NCBI GenBank assembly: GCA_965658375.1
Contig: CBFHSD010000030.1
Coordinates: 1-27,459, forward strand
Source of the DNA: CBFHSD01 sp965658375
GTDB taxonomy: Bacteria; Bacteroidota; Bacteroidia; Flavobacteriales_G; Salibacteraceae
Direction of reading: 5' to 3'
DNA length: 27,459 nucleotides
The stretch's first letter is position 1. Each line of letters begins with the position of its first letter. Position numbers and translations under genes: made by a program. Below are positions 7,656 through 15,836 of this stretch, one piece after another. The notes under the pieces are model-generated. The model was not told the DNA's origin. It saw nothing but the letters and a program-made list of their open reading frames with translations, and did no database searches.

Positions 7656-8436
7656 CCAATTCAGCCAATTTTGGGTCTAGCATGTGGGTAAGAGAAACGT
7701 TCTTCATTGCTCCGAAAATGCTATCCAATCTACCAGGAAAATCTTTATTCCACTCTTGCAGCATGGCCTTAATCTTTTTACGCTGTAAATTTTTTTGCGA
7801 ACCGCACAGGTTACATGGAATAATAGGGAATTCCCTCTCATTTGAAAAGAACTCAATATCTTCTTCTTCGCAATAGATCAAAGGGCGTATAACAGTGTGT
7901 TTGTCGTCATCTGTTCTGTATATACCCGGCATGGCTTCTAGTCTACCGTTAAAAAACATATTTAAAAACAAAGTTTCCATGCTATCATCTCGGTGATGAC
8001 CTAATGCAATTTTAGTTGCCCCAATTTCTTCTGCATAACCGTAAATTGTTCCTCTTCTTAGGCGAGAGCACAAGCTACACATTGTCTTTCCCTCGGGAAC
8101 TTTATCTACCACAATGCTGTAAGTATCTCTCTCTAGAATTTTATAATCCACCCCCAGTTTACTCAGGTATTCTGGTAAAATATGCTCTGGAAAACCCGGT
8201 TGTTTTTGATCTAGGTTAACGGCAACAATGTCGAATTTAATGGGACTCACTTTTTGAAAGTGCATCAATAAATCGAGCATGGTATAACTGTCTTTACCAC
8301 CACTTAAGCACACCATTACCTTATCCCCAGATTCAATCATATTAAAGTCGTGAACAGCTCTTGCTGTAAGCTTTACAAGCTTCTTCTCCACTTTATATGC
8401 TTCTTTAATCTCTGCTTTTTTCGCCACCAAATTCAT
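7639..8436 (-). CDS. ttcA: tRNA 2-thiocytidine biosynthesis protein TtcA
   Basis: This 265-residue PP-loop ATPase, an iron-sulphur enzyme, makes 2-thiocytidine at position 32 of some tRNAs. The PP-loop SGGKDS is at residues 45-50. The TtcA-specific cysteines are present as CSLCSRLRRG and, further on, PCNLCGSQ; in E. coli TtcA three such Cys hold the cluster. GHHRDDSMETLFLNMFF is the conserved central motif. I start at ATG 8436 rather than 8463, because the nine extra residues (MKEVHFFCS) are not expected and a TAnnTTTG-like element lies four bases before 8436. Its 3' end overlaps the convergent udk gene by 17 bases. Confidence 0.93.
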   Translation of the reverse strand: MNLVAKKAEIKEAYKVEKKLVKLTARAVHDFNMIESGDKVMVCLSGGKDSYTMLDLLMHFQKVSPIKFDIVAVNLDQKQPGFPEHILPEYLSKLGVDYKILERDTYSIVVDKVPEGKTMCSLCSRLRRGTIYGYAEEIGATKIALGHHRDDSMETLFLNMFFNGRLEAMPGIYRTDDDKHTVIRPLIYCEEEDIEFFSNEREFPIIPCNLCGSQKNLQRKKIKAMLQEWNKDFPGRLDSIFGAMKNVSLTHMLDPKLAELAKREE

Positions 8437-8440
8437 ACTG

Positions 8441-8448
8441 CAAAAGAA
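8441..8448 (-). promoter_or_regulatory. Candidate -7 element for ttcA
   Basis: The minus strand reads TTCTTTTG, five of six fixed positions of TAnnTTTG, ending four bases before the ATG at 8436. It is weak alone, but it fits the same-distance pattern seen at several other genes in this window. Confidence 0.3.
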
Positions 8449-8560
8449 GTGAACTTCTTTCAATATTTATAGCACAAACTTTTTAGGGCATTAAATTGCT
8501 TTTTAGGGGGAAGCCGAGCCACTCTAGTTGTGTGAAATTTGTGTCATTAAATACAAGAAA

Positions 8561-8713
8561 ATGAAAAACTTACATCAGAAAGTGAATACCCTTCACAAGA
8601 AAATTCATTTGGTAATTGTAGAAATGATTGAAGGAGATTTCCAAAACCAAGACAATTACCAGAAACATTACGACTATCTAGGTGAAGAACTTTTATTCGA
8701 ACACTTGCAATGA
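8561..8713 (+). CDS. Small hypothetical protein, 50 aa
   Basis: This small open frame begins at ATG 8561 and ends 16 bases before the DUF4268 start. It reads MKNLHQKVNTLHKKIHLVIV at the start and GEELLFEHLQ at the end, mostly charged and likely helical, with no signal peptide or membrane segment. A longer version from TTG 8528 is possible but less likely. I recognise no family. Its position as the first frame of a compact three-gene cluster is the main reason to list it. It could also act as a leader frame whose translation couples to the next gene. Confidence 0.5.
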   Translation: MKNLHQKVNTLHKKIHLVIVEMIEGDFQNQDNYQKHYDYLGEELLFEHLQ

Positions 8714-8729
8714 ATTAGCTTTGCCGGGC

Positions 8730-9194
8730 ATGTACACGAAAGAAGAAAAGAGAGAAATACAAAGTGAGTTTTACACCACATTTGGCAGAATGATGCGCCC
8801 TATACCCAGCGAAAGTGGACGAAAAGTGCGCTGGACAAACTACAGAACGGGCATTTCTAAACTCTTTGTCAGGGTGAAATTAACAAAAGATTCGGCTATT
8901 TTCTCTATTGATCTGCAGCAAACAGACATGGGTATTAGAGACTTGTATTGGGAGCAATGTCAGTCTTTCATTCGCATCATGGAGTCTACTTTTCCTCAGT
9001 CACTTACTTGGCAAAAAAATGCCGAAGTAGAAACTGGCATCTATGCTCATCGCATTACTGCGCAAATAGAAGGTGTGAATCTCTATGACAAAAACACATG
9101 GCCAACGGCTTTTGCTTTCTTCAAAGAAAACTTAATCGCCTTCGACTCGTTTTGGTCTATGGTTAGTGACGTGTTCAAAGATCTTGAAAAGTGA
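8730..9194 (+). CDS. DUF4268 domain protein
   Basis: This 154-residue cytoplasmic protein is almost entirely one DUF4268 domain. It begins MYTKEEKREIQSEFYTTFG, then has a WTNYRTG motif, LYWEQC, NTWPTAFAFF near residue 130 and FDSFWSMV at the end. In larger proteins this domain sits beside nuclease or restriction-like modules, while stand-alone copies like this are common in Bacteroidota and have no known role. I start at ATG 8730. A GTG at 8682 would add 16 residues overlapping the previous frame. The stop overlaps the next gene's start by four bases (GTGA), so it is translationally coupled to the AlbA_2 gene. No nuclease motif is visible. Confidence 0.8.
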   Translation: MYTKEEKREIQSEFYTTFGRMMRPIPSESGRKVRWTNYRTGISKLFVRVKLTKDSAIFSIDLQQTDMGIRDLYWEQCQSFIRIMESTFPQSLTWQKNAEVETGIYAHRITAQIEGVNLYDKNTWPTAFAFFKENLIAFDSFWSMVSDVFKDLEK

Positions 9195-9832
9195 TTCCCA
9201 AAACAGAACAGCATTTAGAAAGACGTATTTCACAAGGTGAAGGAGAAACCCTTGACTTCAAATTTCAAATTACCAGCTCTCGAAAAATAGCCATCAGTTT
9301 GGTAGCTTTTGCCAATACAATCGGTGGTTCTTTATTGATTGGAGTTAAGGACAATGGTAAAATTGCGGGGGTGGTAACTGATGAAGAATGGCACATGGTA
9401 GAAGCAGCCGCTCACATGTACACGAAACCCAAGATTGAACTTTCTCGAAAAGTGTGGCAAATCCACCACAAGCGAGTGTTGGAGGTAATTGTAACTCCGA
9501 GTGAAGAGATTTACAAGGCTGAGGTTGATCCGGATAAATGGAGAACCTTTATTCGTATTGCAGATGAAAACATCGCCATCAATAGAATTATAGCCCAAAC
9601 CATTAAAAAAGAAGTAGAACCAAAAGCGGTAGGCTCATTGAATGAAAACGAATTGAATTTGATTCGACTGTTTAAAGACGCAGCCACCTTTAGCCTAAAT
9701 CAATGGGTCAAAAAAAGTGATTTAAGTAAGAAAAGAGCCGAGCAGATTCTCACCAATTTTATTCTCTGGGGATTAATTGATTGGCATATCCAATCAGACG
9801 GAAGCATTAGATACTCTATTGCAGCAGACTAG
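9191..9832 (+). CDS. AlbA_2 (Schlafen-type) domain protein with winged-helix-like C-terminus
   Basis: This is a 213-residue protein starting at GTG 9191, inside the GTGA overlap with DUF4268. Residues about 10-140 form an AlbA_2 domain: GEGETLDFKFQ, VAFANTIGGSLLIGVKDNG and the IRIADENIAINR end match the family. These domains occur in putative transcription regulators and, as the N-terminal part, in Schlafen-related proteins; they may bind nucleic acid. Residues about 150-205 (NELNLIRLFKDA, KKRAEQILTNFILWGLI) look like a winged helix. I infer a DNA- or RNA-binding regulator working with the DUF4268 partner. Its TAG shares bases with the stop of the convergent DUF2490 gene (CTAG, 9829-9832). 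Confidence 0.8.
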   Translation: MIPKTEQHLERRISQGEGETLDFKFQITSSRKIAISLVAFANTIGGSLLIGVKDNGKIAGVVTDEEWHMVEAAAHMYTKPKIELSRKVWQIHHKRVLEVIVTPSEEIYKAEVDPDKWRTFIRIADENIAINRIIAQTIKKEVEPKAVGSLNENELNLIRLFKDAATFSLNQWVKKSDLSKKRAEQILTNFILWGLIDWHIQSDGSIRYSIAAD

Positions 9833-10545
9833 TCTTTAAAGAGGTTCTGTTTTACTCTAATTTGAAACATGATTTTATCTGTATTCTGATTCTCAGCAGT
9901 TGCAAAATTGTCTTCAAATGTTACATAAAACTCATAGCGCCATTTGATATCCGCTTGCCGGCCTATTCCCAATTGAAAACGGCTCCTATTTCTAAACTGC
10001 TCCTCTACTGTATCATCAAAGAGGTTCGCAAAAAGCTCAGTTCTCACAATGCTGTACCAATAGTTTGAATTGGTATTGGGTTTGAAATTAATGTAAAACA
10101 TGGGCCTTAATCTTACCCGAGTTGCATAAGAAAAGGTTTCTGGTTCAAACTCAGAAAAAAAGCGTTCTTCTACCATCAATCTATGCCTTCCTTGAACATA
10201 AGATGTACGAGGCCAACGCCAAACTACAGCTTGCGCTGGTCTCAACTCTATGGTAGTGGTACTGGGCTCCACGGTAAGAAATGCCCCAAACATACCTCGA
10301 AGTTCTACACTCTCATTCAAACGGTAACGCACACTTGGACGTACATTCAATTGAGACCATGGACCACCAGTGAGTAAGAAGCGTGCACCATAGTCTGAAT
10401 AGACTTTCAATTTGTCAGACTTACTGTCATAGCGGTAATAATCGAACCAAAATTGGTATAAGGTCTCATCTTCGGTTTGCGCCATACCAGTAAACGAAAG
10501 ACTTGTGAGACAAAACACTAAAAAGAGCTTGAAGCATGTTTTCAC
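9829..10545 (-). CDS. DUF2490-like outer-membrane protein
   Basis: This 238-residue protein has a signal peptide ending near GMAQ (residues 20-23). The rest is beta-barrel-like: TLYQFWFDYY, an RPSVRYRLNESVELRGMFGAF strand pair, VEERFF and an ending FQIRVKQNLFKD. This order and the Trp/Tyr-rich strands match DUF2490 outer-membrane proteins, of unknown function. The start is GTG at 10545, since no in-frame ATG gives a signal peptide. A TAnnTTTG-like element ends four bases upstream of this GTG, supporting the choice. The stop overlaps that of the convergent AlbA_2 gene. Function beyond outer-membrane residence is unknown. Confidence 0.75.
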   Translation of the reverse strand: MKTCFKLFLVFCLTSLSFTGMAQTEDETLYQFWFDYYRYDSKSDKLKVYSDYGARFLLTGGPWSQLNVRPSVRYRLNESVELRGMFGAFLTVEPSTTTIELRPAQAVVWRWPRTSYVQGRHRLMVEERFFSEFEPETFSYATRVRLRPMFYINFKPNTNSNYWYSIVRTELFANLFDDTVEEQFRNRSRFQLGIGRQADIKWRYEFYVTFEDNFATAENQNTDKIMFQIRVKQNLFKD

Positions 10546-10549
10546 AACG

Positions 10550-10557
10550 CGAAACTA
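10550..10557 (-). promoter_or_regulatory. Candidate -7 element for the DUF2490 gene
   Basis: The minus strand reads TAGTTTCG, five of six fixed positions of TAnnTTTG, ending four bases before the GTG start at 10545. It has no evident -33 partner. Confidence 0.3.
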
Positions 10558-10731
10558 AGGCAATGTGCCCTTCACTAATATACTTTGACCAAGGATATCT
10601 CTTCTTTTTCAAGCCTTAGTTGAAGAGGACATTCCAAAATAAATGGAGAAAAAGATTTAAACAACACTGGATAAATTATTTCTAAAATTAGAATCTAAAG
10701 CCTTTTAACTTGTTATTTCATAGAATTTTAT

Positions 10732-10739
10732 TAATTTTC
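10732..10739 (+). promoter_or_regulatory. Candidate promoter of the sigma-factor gene
   Basis: TAATTTTC matches TAnnTTTG at five of six fixed positions. A TTG at 10710-10712 is 19 bases upstream, the spacing expected for a Bacteroidota -33 element. The start codon at 10781 would then have a leader of roughly 35 bases. The rest of the 235-base gap before the gene is AT-rich with nothing else recognised. Confidence 0.4.
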
Positions 10740-10780
10740 AGCCCAATTGCTAACTTCCATTATCATTGTTAGTAATTGAC

Positions 10781-11371
10781 ATGAAACAAGAAAACCTAAA
10801 CGATCAAGAGCTGATTAAAAAGTATCGCAATAGCCACGATGCTTCTTACCTCAACGACCTATTCAAAAGGCACCTATCTGAGTTATCAGTCATTTGCTAT
10901 GCACGCCTCAAAAATGAAGATTGGGTCTTAAAAGCATTGCAAGAGATTTATTGCGCTTTACAGTCTGAACTGAAAAAGCACGAATTGGAAGATGTTGAAT
11001 CTTGGTTTTTACTACAAACCCGTGTGCAATGCAGAAGAATGATGCGTTTGTACAGCGAAATAAGCAATGAAGAATTGCAAGAGAATTACAATCAATCGAT
11101 TAAAGAGTTGTTCAATACGTTTAAAGAATATATTCCAGGAAATGCTGACAATGAACGCAATGACATTTTAATCAAAGGAATCAAATGGCTCCAAGAAGAA
11201 CAAAGAACGTGTTTGGAGTATGTGCATTTTGATCAAATGACATTGGATCAAATAGCCTACATCAATGGAACGAGCACCAGTGAAGTAAAACACAATCTTC
11301 ATCTAGCAGAGCACAATCTAAAGCGCTATTTGAACAGAAGAATCGAGCAAAGTGCGAAAGAAAGAGCCTAA
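10781..11371 (+). CDS. Sigma-70 family (ECF-like) RNA polymerase sigma factor
   Basis: This 196-residue protein has the two-domain plan of ECF-type sigma factors. Region 2 spans about residues 5-90: NDQELIKKYRNS, LNDLFKRHL, ALQEIYCALQ and VESWFLLQTRVQCRRMMR, the last matching the -10-binding segment. Region 4 spans about residues 135-190: WLQEEQRTCLEYVHFDQMTLDQIAYINGT followed by a recognition-helix-like STSEVKHNL. The set resembles the Bacteroidota family usually annotated simply as sigma-70 family sigma factor. I start at ATG 10781; a TTG at 10766 would add five residues. The next gene overlaps its 3' end by 20 bases and encodes a tail-anchored protein, so a sigma/anti-sigma-like pairing is possible. 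The regulon is unknown. Confidence 0.85.
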   Translation: MKQENLNDQELIKKYRNSHDASYLNDLFKRHLSELSVICYARLKNEDWVLKALQEIYCALQSELKKHELEDVESWFLLQTRVQCRRMMRLYSEISNEELQENYNQSIKELFNTFKEYIPGNADNERNDILIKGIKWLQEEQRTCLEYVHFDQMTLDQIAYINGTSTSEVKHNLHLAEHNLKRYLNRRIEQSAKERA

Positions 11372-11645
11372 AGAACAATTGTCAATTCAAGGTATTCATC
11401 AACTGTCTTCATCAGAATCCCAGAGTGAAGAAGTAGCTTTTGACCAGAACTCTCCTTTGACTGAAGAAGCGATGAAGTTGTACAATAAAGAGGACAAAGC
11501 AAAGATTGAATCGATCATTAAAAAATTCTCCGATCAAAGCCTTTCTAGAAAAAGCGCTAGCAACAAACAGCAACGTATGTATGCCTTTCTAGGTGTTTTC
11601 GCACTTATTCTCATAGCTGTTCTCACTGCTGTTTTTATATTCTAG
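11352..11645 (+). CDS. Tail-anchored small membrane protein, possible sigma-factor partner
   Basis: This 97-residue protein starts at GTG 11352, 20 bases inside the sigma-factor gene. Its first 70 or so residues are charged and look disordered or helical (MRKKEPKEQ, EDKAKIESIIKKF). The last 22 form one hydrophobic helix (YAFLGVFALILIAVLTAVFIF) that ends the protein, so almost nothing is outside the membrane. There is no signal peptide and no zinc-finger (HC2) motif. The overlap with a sigma gene and a cytoplasmic N-terminus on a membrane anchor fit a minimal anti-sigma factor, but no known anti-sigma domain is recognisable. It ends five bases before the stop of the convergent carboxypeptidase gene. 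Confidence 0.65.
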   Translation: MRKKEPKEQLSIQGIHQLSSSESQSEEVAFDQNSPLTEEAMKLYNKEDKAKIESIIKKFSDQSLSRKSASNKQQRMYAFLGVFALILIAVLTAVFIF

Positions 11646-11650
11646 GTATC

Positions 11651-13330
11651 CTATTCCAAGCGCATAATTGGGTAGCGCATCAGGTTTTTTTCTGCGTACG
11701 GTGAGTTCTTATAAACATACCTCAGCACCTCACTGCTCGTAGCTTTTGGATTTGCCATTTTCCATTGTTCTACTTGCTCATAAAAACGTGAATTACTGCG
11801 TAATAACTCTGCAGCTGTATCTTCAAAAACATAAGCCGAATAACCTTCTTTTTGCTGCAAGATAGCATCAAAGGCATTCCAAGAAAAATAGCTGTCTTTG
11901 GCTTGAGGTTCTAGTGTTTGCACAATCAGTTTTTTGTTTGCTTGATTTGTAAATACCACGAAATCTCTGCTGCTCACAATCATACTATCCTGTATAGATG
12001 CTATTGCAGTATTGAAATGCCCATAATGGCCTTCGTATGGGCTTGGATAGGTATCATACCCTTCTATATTGTAGTGTGTGAGCCACAAGGTGGTGTCGTT
12101 TGAAAATTGTGTTACCTCTACCCCATTATTTGCTAGCTTCTTCACTACCTTATGCCAACCAGTGGGAATCACATAGGCTTCTGGAATATCAACTTCTAGA
12201 ACGGGTAAAAACGCATTATAATAGTTGACTTCGAATGTTTCAGGCTCTTCTCTTTTGTACTTCAACCTCAGACTATCATGCACGTTTGAAGCTATAAATT
12301 CAAAAGCATAGCCCTCAAATTCAAGTGTTTCAAAATTGTTGGGATCCAATTGCCATTCTAGTACTTCTGTCGTGATATTCGCGATATCTTTCTCTGCTTG
12401 TTTGAATGACTCAAGCACCAATTCATATTCTTTATCGGCATAGGAAACGAGAAGTTCTAGAAAGGTTTGGGTACTTGCTACCCGATCTTCATAAGGTTTT
12501 AGCATGTGTGCTTCTGTGGTGAAGCCAATACTCCCTTTCAATGCGGTATACCCTGTTGAATAACGCGGATGGTCAAAAAAACCGGAGAAACCTTCATTTG
12601 GCGTATGGTTCCCAAAAACATTGACATATGGACTCATGGGCCACCCCTTCTTCTCCATCTTCTTGAACAAATAAGGCGAGAGTTCACTTTGCAATAAATC
12701 AGCAGTAGAAGGCGGTAACTTTACATAGTGAGTAGGAATTAAAGTCATGGTGTACTGATAATCTGCTCCATTACTGGTATGTGTATCTACGAAAAAATGA
12801 GGTTTAAACATACCATAGGCTTTCGCAAAGCTTTGCGCATTCTTGCTGTCTTGCTTGATGAAGTCTCTGTTTAAATCTAGGTTTTGTGCGTTCCCCCTAA
12901 AACCTTGGTTGATTGGGCCATTCTGATTGGCTCTTGTACAACATGATTGCGTCAAGTACCCCCCTACATTGTACACAGGAACCACTATCAATTTTACATG
13001 CTGAAAACCTCCTTTCTTAAGTGCTTCTTTCAAGAGATTTACAGAAGCGTCTATGCCACAAGCTTCTCCAGGATGAATTCCGTTGTTGATGAAAACCGTT
13101 ACGTACTGTTCTGTTTTAGGTTCTACTACAAAAACGTGCAAGGGATAGCCGCTGTCTGTTTCACCAATAACTTCAAGCTTTGTATTCTCGTAAGTCTTAT
13201 CTAGGGTTTTGTAAACCTTCATCAAGTCTTGATAAGTGTAGGTTTCATTCTCGCTTTTTTGAGCGTATGAAACACTCATTACAAACACAAAAATTAGGGA
13301 AAGCGCAAAAAGGTTGTGTTGTTTATGCAT
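11651..13330 (-). CDS. Secreted M14 family zinc carboxypeptidase
   Basis: This 559-residue exported protease has a signal peptide ending near SYAQ (residues 21-24). The M14 zinc ligands are visible: H86 and E89 in GIHPGEACG, and H184 in DTHTSN. NLDLNRDF (residues 150-157) gives the Asn/Arg pair that usually binds the substrate carboxylate, and E273 in FTTEAHM fits the general base. The peptidase domain covers about residues 30-310. The remaining 250 residues are a beta-rich region without a T9SS tail or membrane anchor, seen in other long Bacteroidota M14 proteins. It probably removes C-terminal residues from peptides in the periplasm or outside the cell; specificity is not predictable. It converges on the sigma-factor operon with a five-base gap. 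Confidence 0.88.
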   Translation of the reverse strand: MHKQHNLFALSLIFVFVMSVSYAQKSENETYTYQDLMKVYKTLDKTYENTKLEVIGETDSGYPLHVFVVEPKTEQYVTVFINNGIHPGEACGIDASVNLLKEALKKGGFQHVKLIVVPVYNVGGYLTQSCCTRANQNGPINQGFRGNAQNLDLNRDFIKQDSKNAQSFAKAYGMFKPHFFVDTHTSNGADYQYTMTLIPTHYVKLPPSTADLLQSELSPYLFKKMEKKGWPMSPYVNVFGNHTPNEGFSGFFDHPRYSTGYTALKGSIGFTTEAHMLKPYEDRVASTQTFLELLVSYADKEYELVLESFKQAEKDIANITTEVLEWQLDPNNFETLEFEGYAFEFIASNVHDSLRLKYKREEPETFEVNYYNAFLPVLEVDIPEAYVIPTGWHKVVKKLANNGVEVTQFSNDTTLWLTHYNIEGYDTYPSPYEGHYGHFNTAIASIQDSMIVSSRDFVVFTNQANKKLIVQTLEPQAKDSYFSWNAFDAILQQKEGYSAYVFEDTAAELLRSNSRFYEQVEQWKMANPKATSSEVLRYVYKNSPYAEKNLMRYPIMRLE

Positions 13331-13334
13331 GCCC

Positions 13335-13342
13335 CGAAATTA
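13335..13342 (-). promoter_or_regulatory. Candidate -7 element for the M14 gene
   Basis: The minus strand reads TAATTTCG, five of six fixed positions of TAnnTTTG, ending four bases before the ATG at 13330. The geometry is the same as at the DUF2490 gene. Confidence 0.3.
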
Positions 13343-13422
13343 AAATAGCAGATGACTGAGCGATAACAAACAAACCTTTTTTTATTTCATCACGTCACTT
13401 AATAGAACTCAATAACTCCAGT

Positions 13423-15684
13423 ATGAAAAACATAGCCGCCCTCCTTTTAACCCTATCTGTCTCTTTCTCATTTGCATCGCACTTAGAAGGTCTTGAGCTT
13501 ACTGTTCAACATGTGAATGGCTCGCAATACTTGGTAATGATGAAATTCCAATCAGATTGTGGAGCAATATTTTCGAATCAGTCTTTGCCTGTTTATTTCT
13601 CATCTTCATGCAGCACTTTAACGGGAACACTGAATAGAGGAGTTGAACTTGAAGAACTTCAAAACTCAGGGTGTCCAACCTATACTAGCACATGTAGCGG
13701 GGGCACAAGCCCGGGGAAAAAACTCTACGCTTTTTCAGATACCCTAAGCATTCCACCATGCACTGATTGGACAGTTTCTGTTGGTCATTGCTGTTGGTCA
13801 AACCCAACCAACATAAATAACAATTCAGTAGGTCAGTATTTTGAAACCACATTTGACAATGCCACTTTTCAAAACAACTCAACACCTCGCACCCGAACGA
13901 TATCTTCATTTTTTATAGACTTGGGAGTTCCCACTACTTTAGACTTTTCCGCAACTGACATTGACCATGACAGTTTGGTATATTCACTTTCTCCAACACT
14001 TACAACTTCCGGGATTCCAGCAACATATAACCCAGGTTATTCTGGAAGCAATCCTTTACCTGGCCTCAGTTTAGATCCAAATACTGGAATAGCCACTTTT
14101 ACAGGAACTGGAATGGTGGGCTATTTTATAGTGGGAGTAAACATTGAAGAGTACAACCGAACAACTGGTGCACTAAAAAGTACAGTTCATAAAGATTATC
14201 GCATCTCTGTTTTAAACTTTACTGGTTCATATGTAAATTCTAACAGCAACATCAATGGAATAAGCGCTGCAACAAATGCCTTTATCCAAGGCAACAATAC
14301 TGCTAGAATTGTGAAAGGCGATACAGGTTCAATAACCATTTCAGCAATGCACCCAAGCAACAACACTGTATTGAGATCTGATATTGAGATTTACATCCCT
14401 GGAGGCAGTTACGATACCATAATGGGAGCAGTTTCCACAATAGAATTTGAGGTGCCAACACAACATTTAGATGTAGGAAAGCACCATTTTATTGTGGAGG
14501 CAATGGCCGAAACTTGCCTGTTTTCATCGCTTGTACTTGATACGTTCGTCATTGAAATTGCTGGTGTAAAAGCACCCGAAGATGATAGTATTTGCTTGGG
14601 AGATAGCTTAGAACTAAACGCATACGGGACAGACACTTATCAGTGGACAGCCCTCTCGGGAACACCTATTAATGTTGGGCAAAACTTCTCATGCAGCAAT
14701 TGTCCAAATCCAACAATACATCCATTAGAAAACTCTGTTTACGTAGTAGAAGGCACGCACAACAACTACCCCGGAACCTTTACAGACACCATACAGATTT
14801 ATGTAGATTCAAACTTTGTCTACGCGGGATCCATCACTTCATCTCTCGGTGCTCCTATGAACTGCAAAGTGTATTTCATCTCTTATAACCCCAATGACTC
14901 TACAGTAGCTCTAATTGATTCCACTAACTCTATAAATGGGCAGTATGCCTATGCAAGTGCAGATAGTCTTATATACGTGAAAGCCGTTCCAGATCTCACC
15001 ATCTACCCTAACGAATTGCCTACTTATTTTGGGAACTCACCTACGTTCTTGGGAAGCGATTCTGCAGTAGGTTTTGAATGTGACACCGCATTTTCTAACA
15101 TAACAACTCTTGCTGGCACAAATCCAGGAGGCCAAGGATTTATAGCAGGGAATGTGTATCAAGGAGCAGGTAAAACAAGCATTTTCGAACCAGTACCCTA
15201 TTTCAATTTATTACTCAAAAATGAATCTAATGAATTGGTGAAATATGTGCAAAGCGATTCGAGTGGTGATTTCGAATTTTCAGGTTTAGACACAGGTACG
15301 TTCTATGTATATGCCGATGACCCTAAATTCTTAAACATTGACCCACCAAGGATCACGTTAACAGATCAAGTGCCAACGCAAAGCGTACTTGTAAAGGCAG
15401 AAAATGGAATACTTTCGGTAGAACCTTTGTCCCTTAACATAAGGACCTCAGAAAGTCTTCAATGCAAGGTATATCCAAATCCAGCTAGCAACATGCTTTA
15501 TATGAATAGCCATGAAGCCTTGAGCTTTGCTTTATATAGTTTAGACGGCAGATTGCTTTTAGAGAATCTAATGTTTCGCAATACTCAAAGCGTAAATGTT
15601 TCTAAATTAGATAATGGTACATACCTCCTGCTCTTGAAGTCAAATGTTGGCACGGAAAAACGTCAATTGATTGTTATTGAGTAA
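13423..15684 (+). CDS. Large T9SS-exported surface protein
   Basis: This 753-residue protein has a signal peptide ending near SFASH (residue 20). The mature N-terminus (SHLEGLELTVQHVNGSQYLV) with paired cysteines (C.S.C, CCW) resembles the N-terminal module of many Bacteroidota adhesin-like or gliding-related surface proteins. Residues about 165-265 look like a cadherin/Ig-type fold (DIDHDSLVYSLS, GLSLDPNTGIATFTGTG). A Cys-containing segment near residue 390 (SICLGDSLELNAYGTDTYQW) follows, and then two Cna-B-like stretches (GSITSSLGAP, GNVYQGAG...DSSGDFEFSGL). The last 75 or so residues are a type A sorting tail (VYPNPASNMLY, LYSLDGRLL, NGTYLLLLKS). It should be exported by T9SS and attached to, or released from, the surface. 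Adhesion is a guess; no enzyme motif is seen. Confidence 0.85.
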   Translation: MKNIAALLLTLSVSFSFASHLEGLELTVQHVNGSQYLVMMKFQSDCGAIFSNQSLPVYFSSSCSTLTGTLNRGVELEELQNSGCPTYTSTCSGGTSPGKKLYAFSDTLSIPPCTDWTVSVGHCCWSNPTNINNNSVGQYFETTFDNATFQNNSTPRTRTISSFFIDLGVPTTLDFSATDIDHDSLVYSLSPTLTTSGIPATYNPGYSGSNPLPGLSLDPNTGIATFTGTGMVGYFIVGVNIEEYNRTTGALKSTVHKDYRISVLNFTGSYVNSNSNINGISAATNAFIQGNNTARIVKGDTGSITISAMHPSNNTVLRSDIEIYIPGGSYDTIMGAVSTIEFEVPTQHLDVGKHHFIVEAMAETCLFSSLVLDTFVIEIAGVKAPEDDSICLGDSLELNAYGTDTYQWTALSGTPINVGQNFSCSNCPNPTIHPLENSVYVVEGTHNNYPGTFTDTIQIYVDSNFVYAGSITSSLGAPMNCKVYFISYNPNDSTVALIDSTNSINGQYAYASADSLIYVKAVPDLTIYPNELPTYFGNSPTFLGSDSAVGFECDTAFSNITTLAGTNPGGQGFIAGNVYQGAGKTSIFEPVPYFNLLLKNESNELVKYVQSDSSGDFEFSGLDTGTFYVYADDPKFLNIDPPRITLTDQVPTQSVLVKAENGILSVEPLSLNIRTSESLQCKVYPNPASNMLYMNSHEALSFALYSLDGRLLLENLMFRNTQSVNVSKLDNGTYLLLLKSNVGTEKRQLIVIE

Positions 15685-15801
15685 CATGCAAATCCGTCAA
15701 AAACTATTTAGAATTCACCATAAAGTATTAATATTCAAGCATTTTGATTCACACATTACAGCTTTTTAAAATTCTTAACATTGCCAAAAGAAGTACTTTG
15801 T

Positions 15802-15809
15802 TAACTTTG
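15802..15809 (+). promoter_or_regulatory. Candidate promoter of the histone-like gene
   Basis: TAACTTTG is an exact TAnnTTTG, with a TTG at 15781-15783 eighteen bases upstream as a -33 element. The leader of about 27 bases contains GTTAAT/ATTAAC arms (15811-15816 and 15822-15827). A second, weaker element, AACATTTG (15825-15832), ends four bases before the ATG. Confidence 0.5.
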
Positions 15810-15836
15810 CGTTAATATTAAATTAACATTTGAAGT

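Noticed and set aside
8528..8560. TTG start that would add 11 residues to the 50-residue frame
   Set aside because: The ATG at 8561 is a better start and the added residues have no supporting feature.
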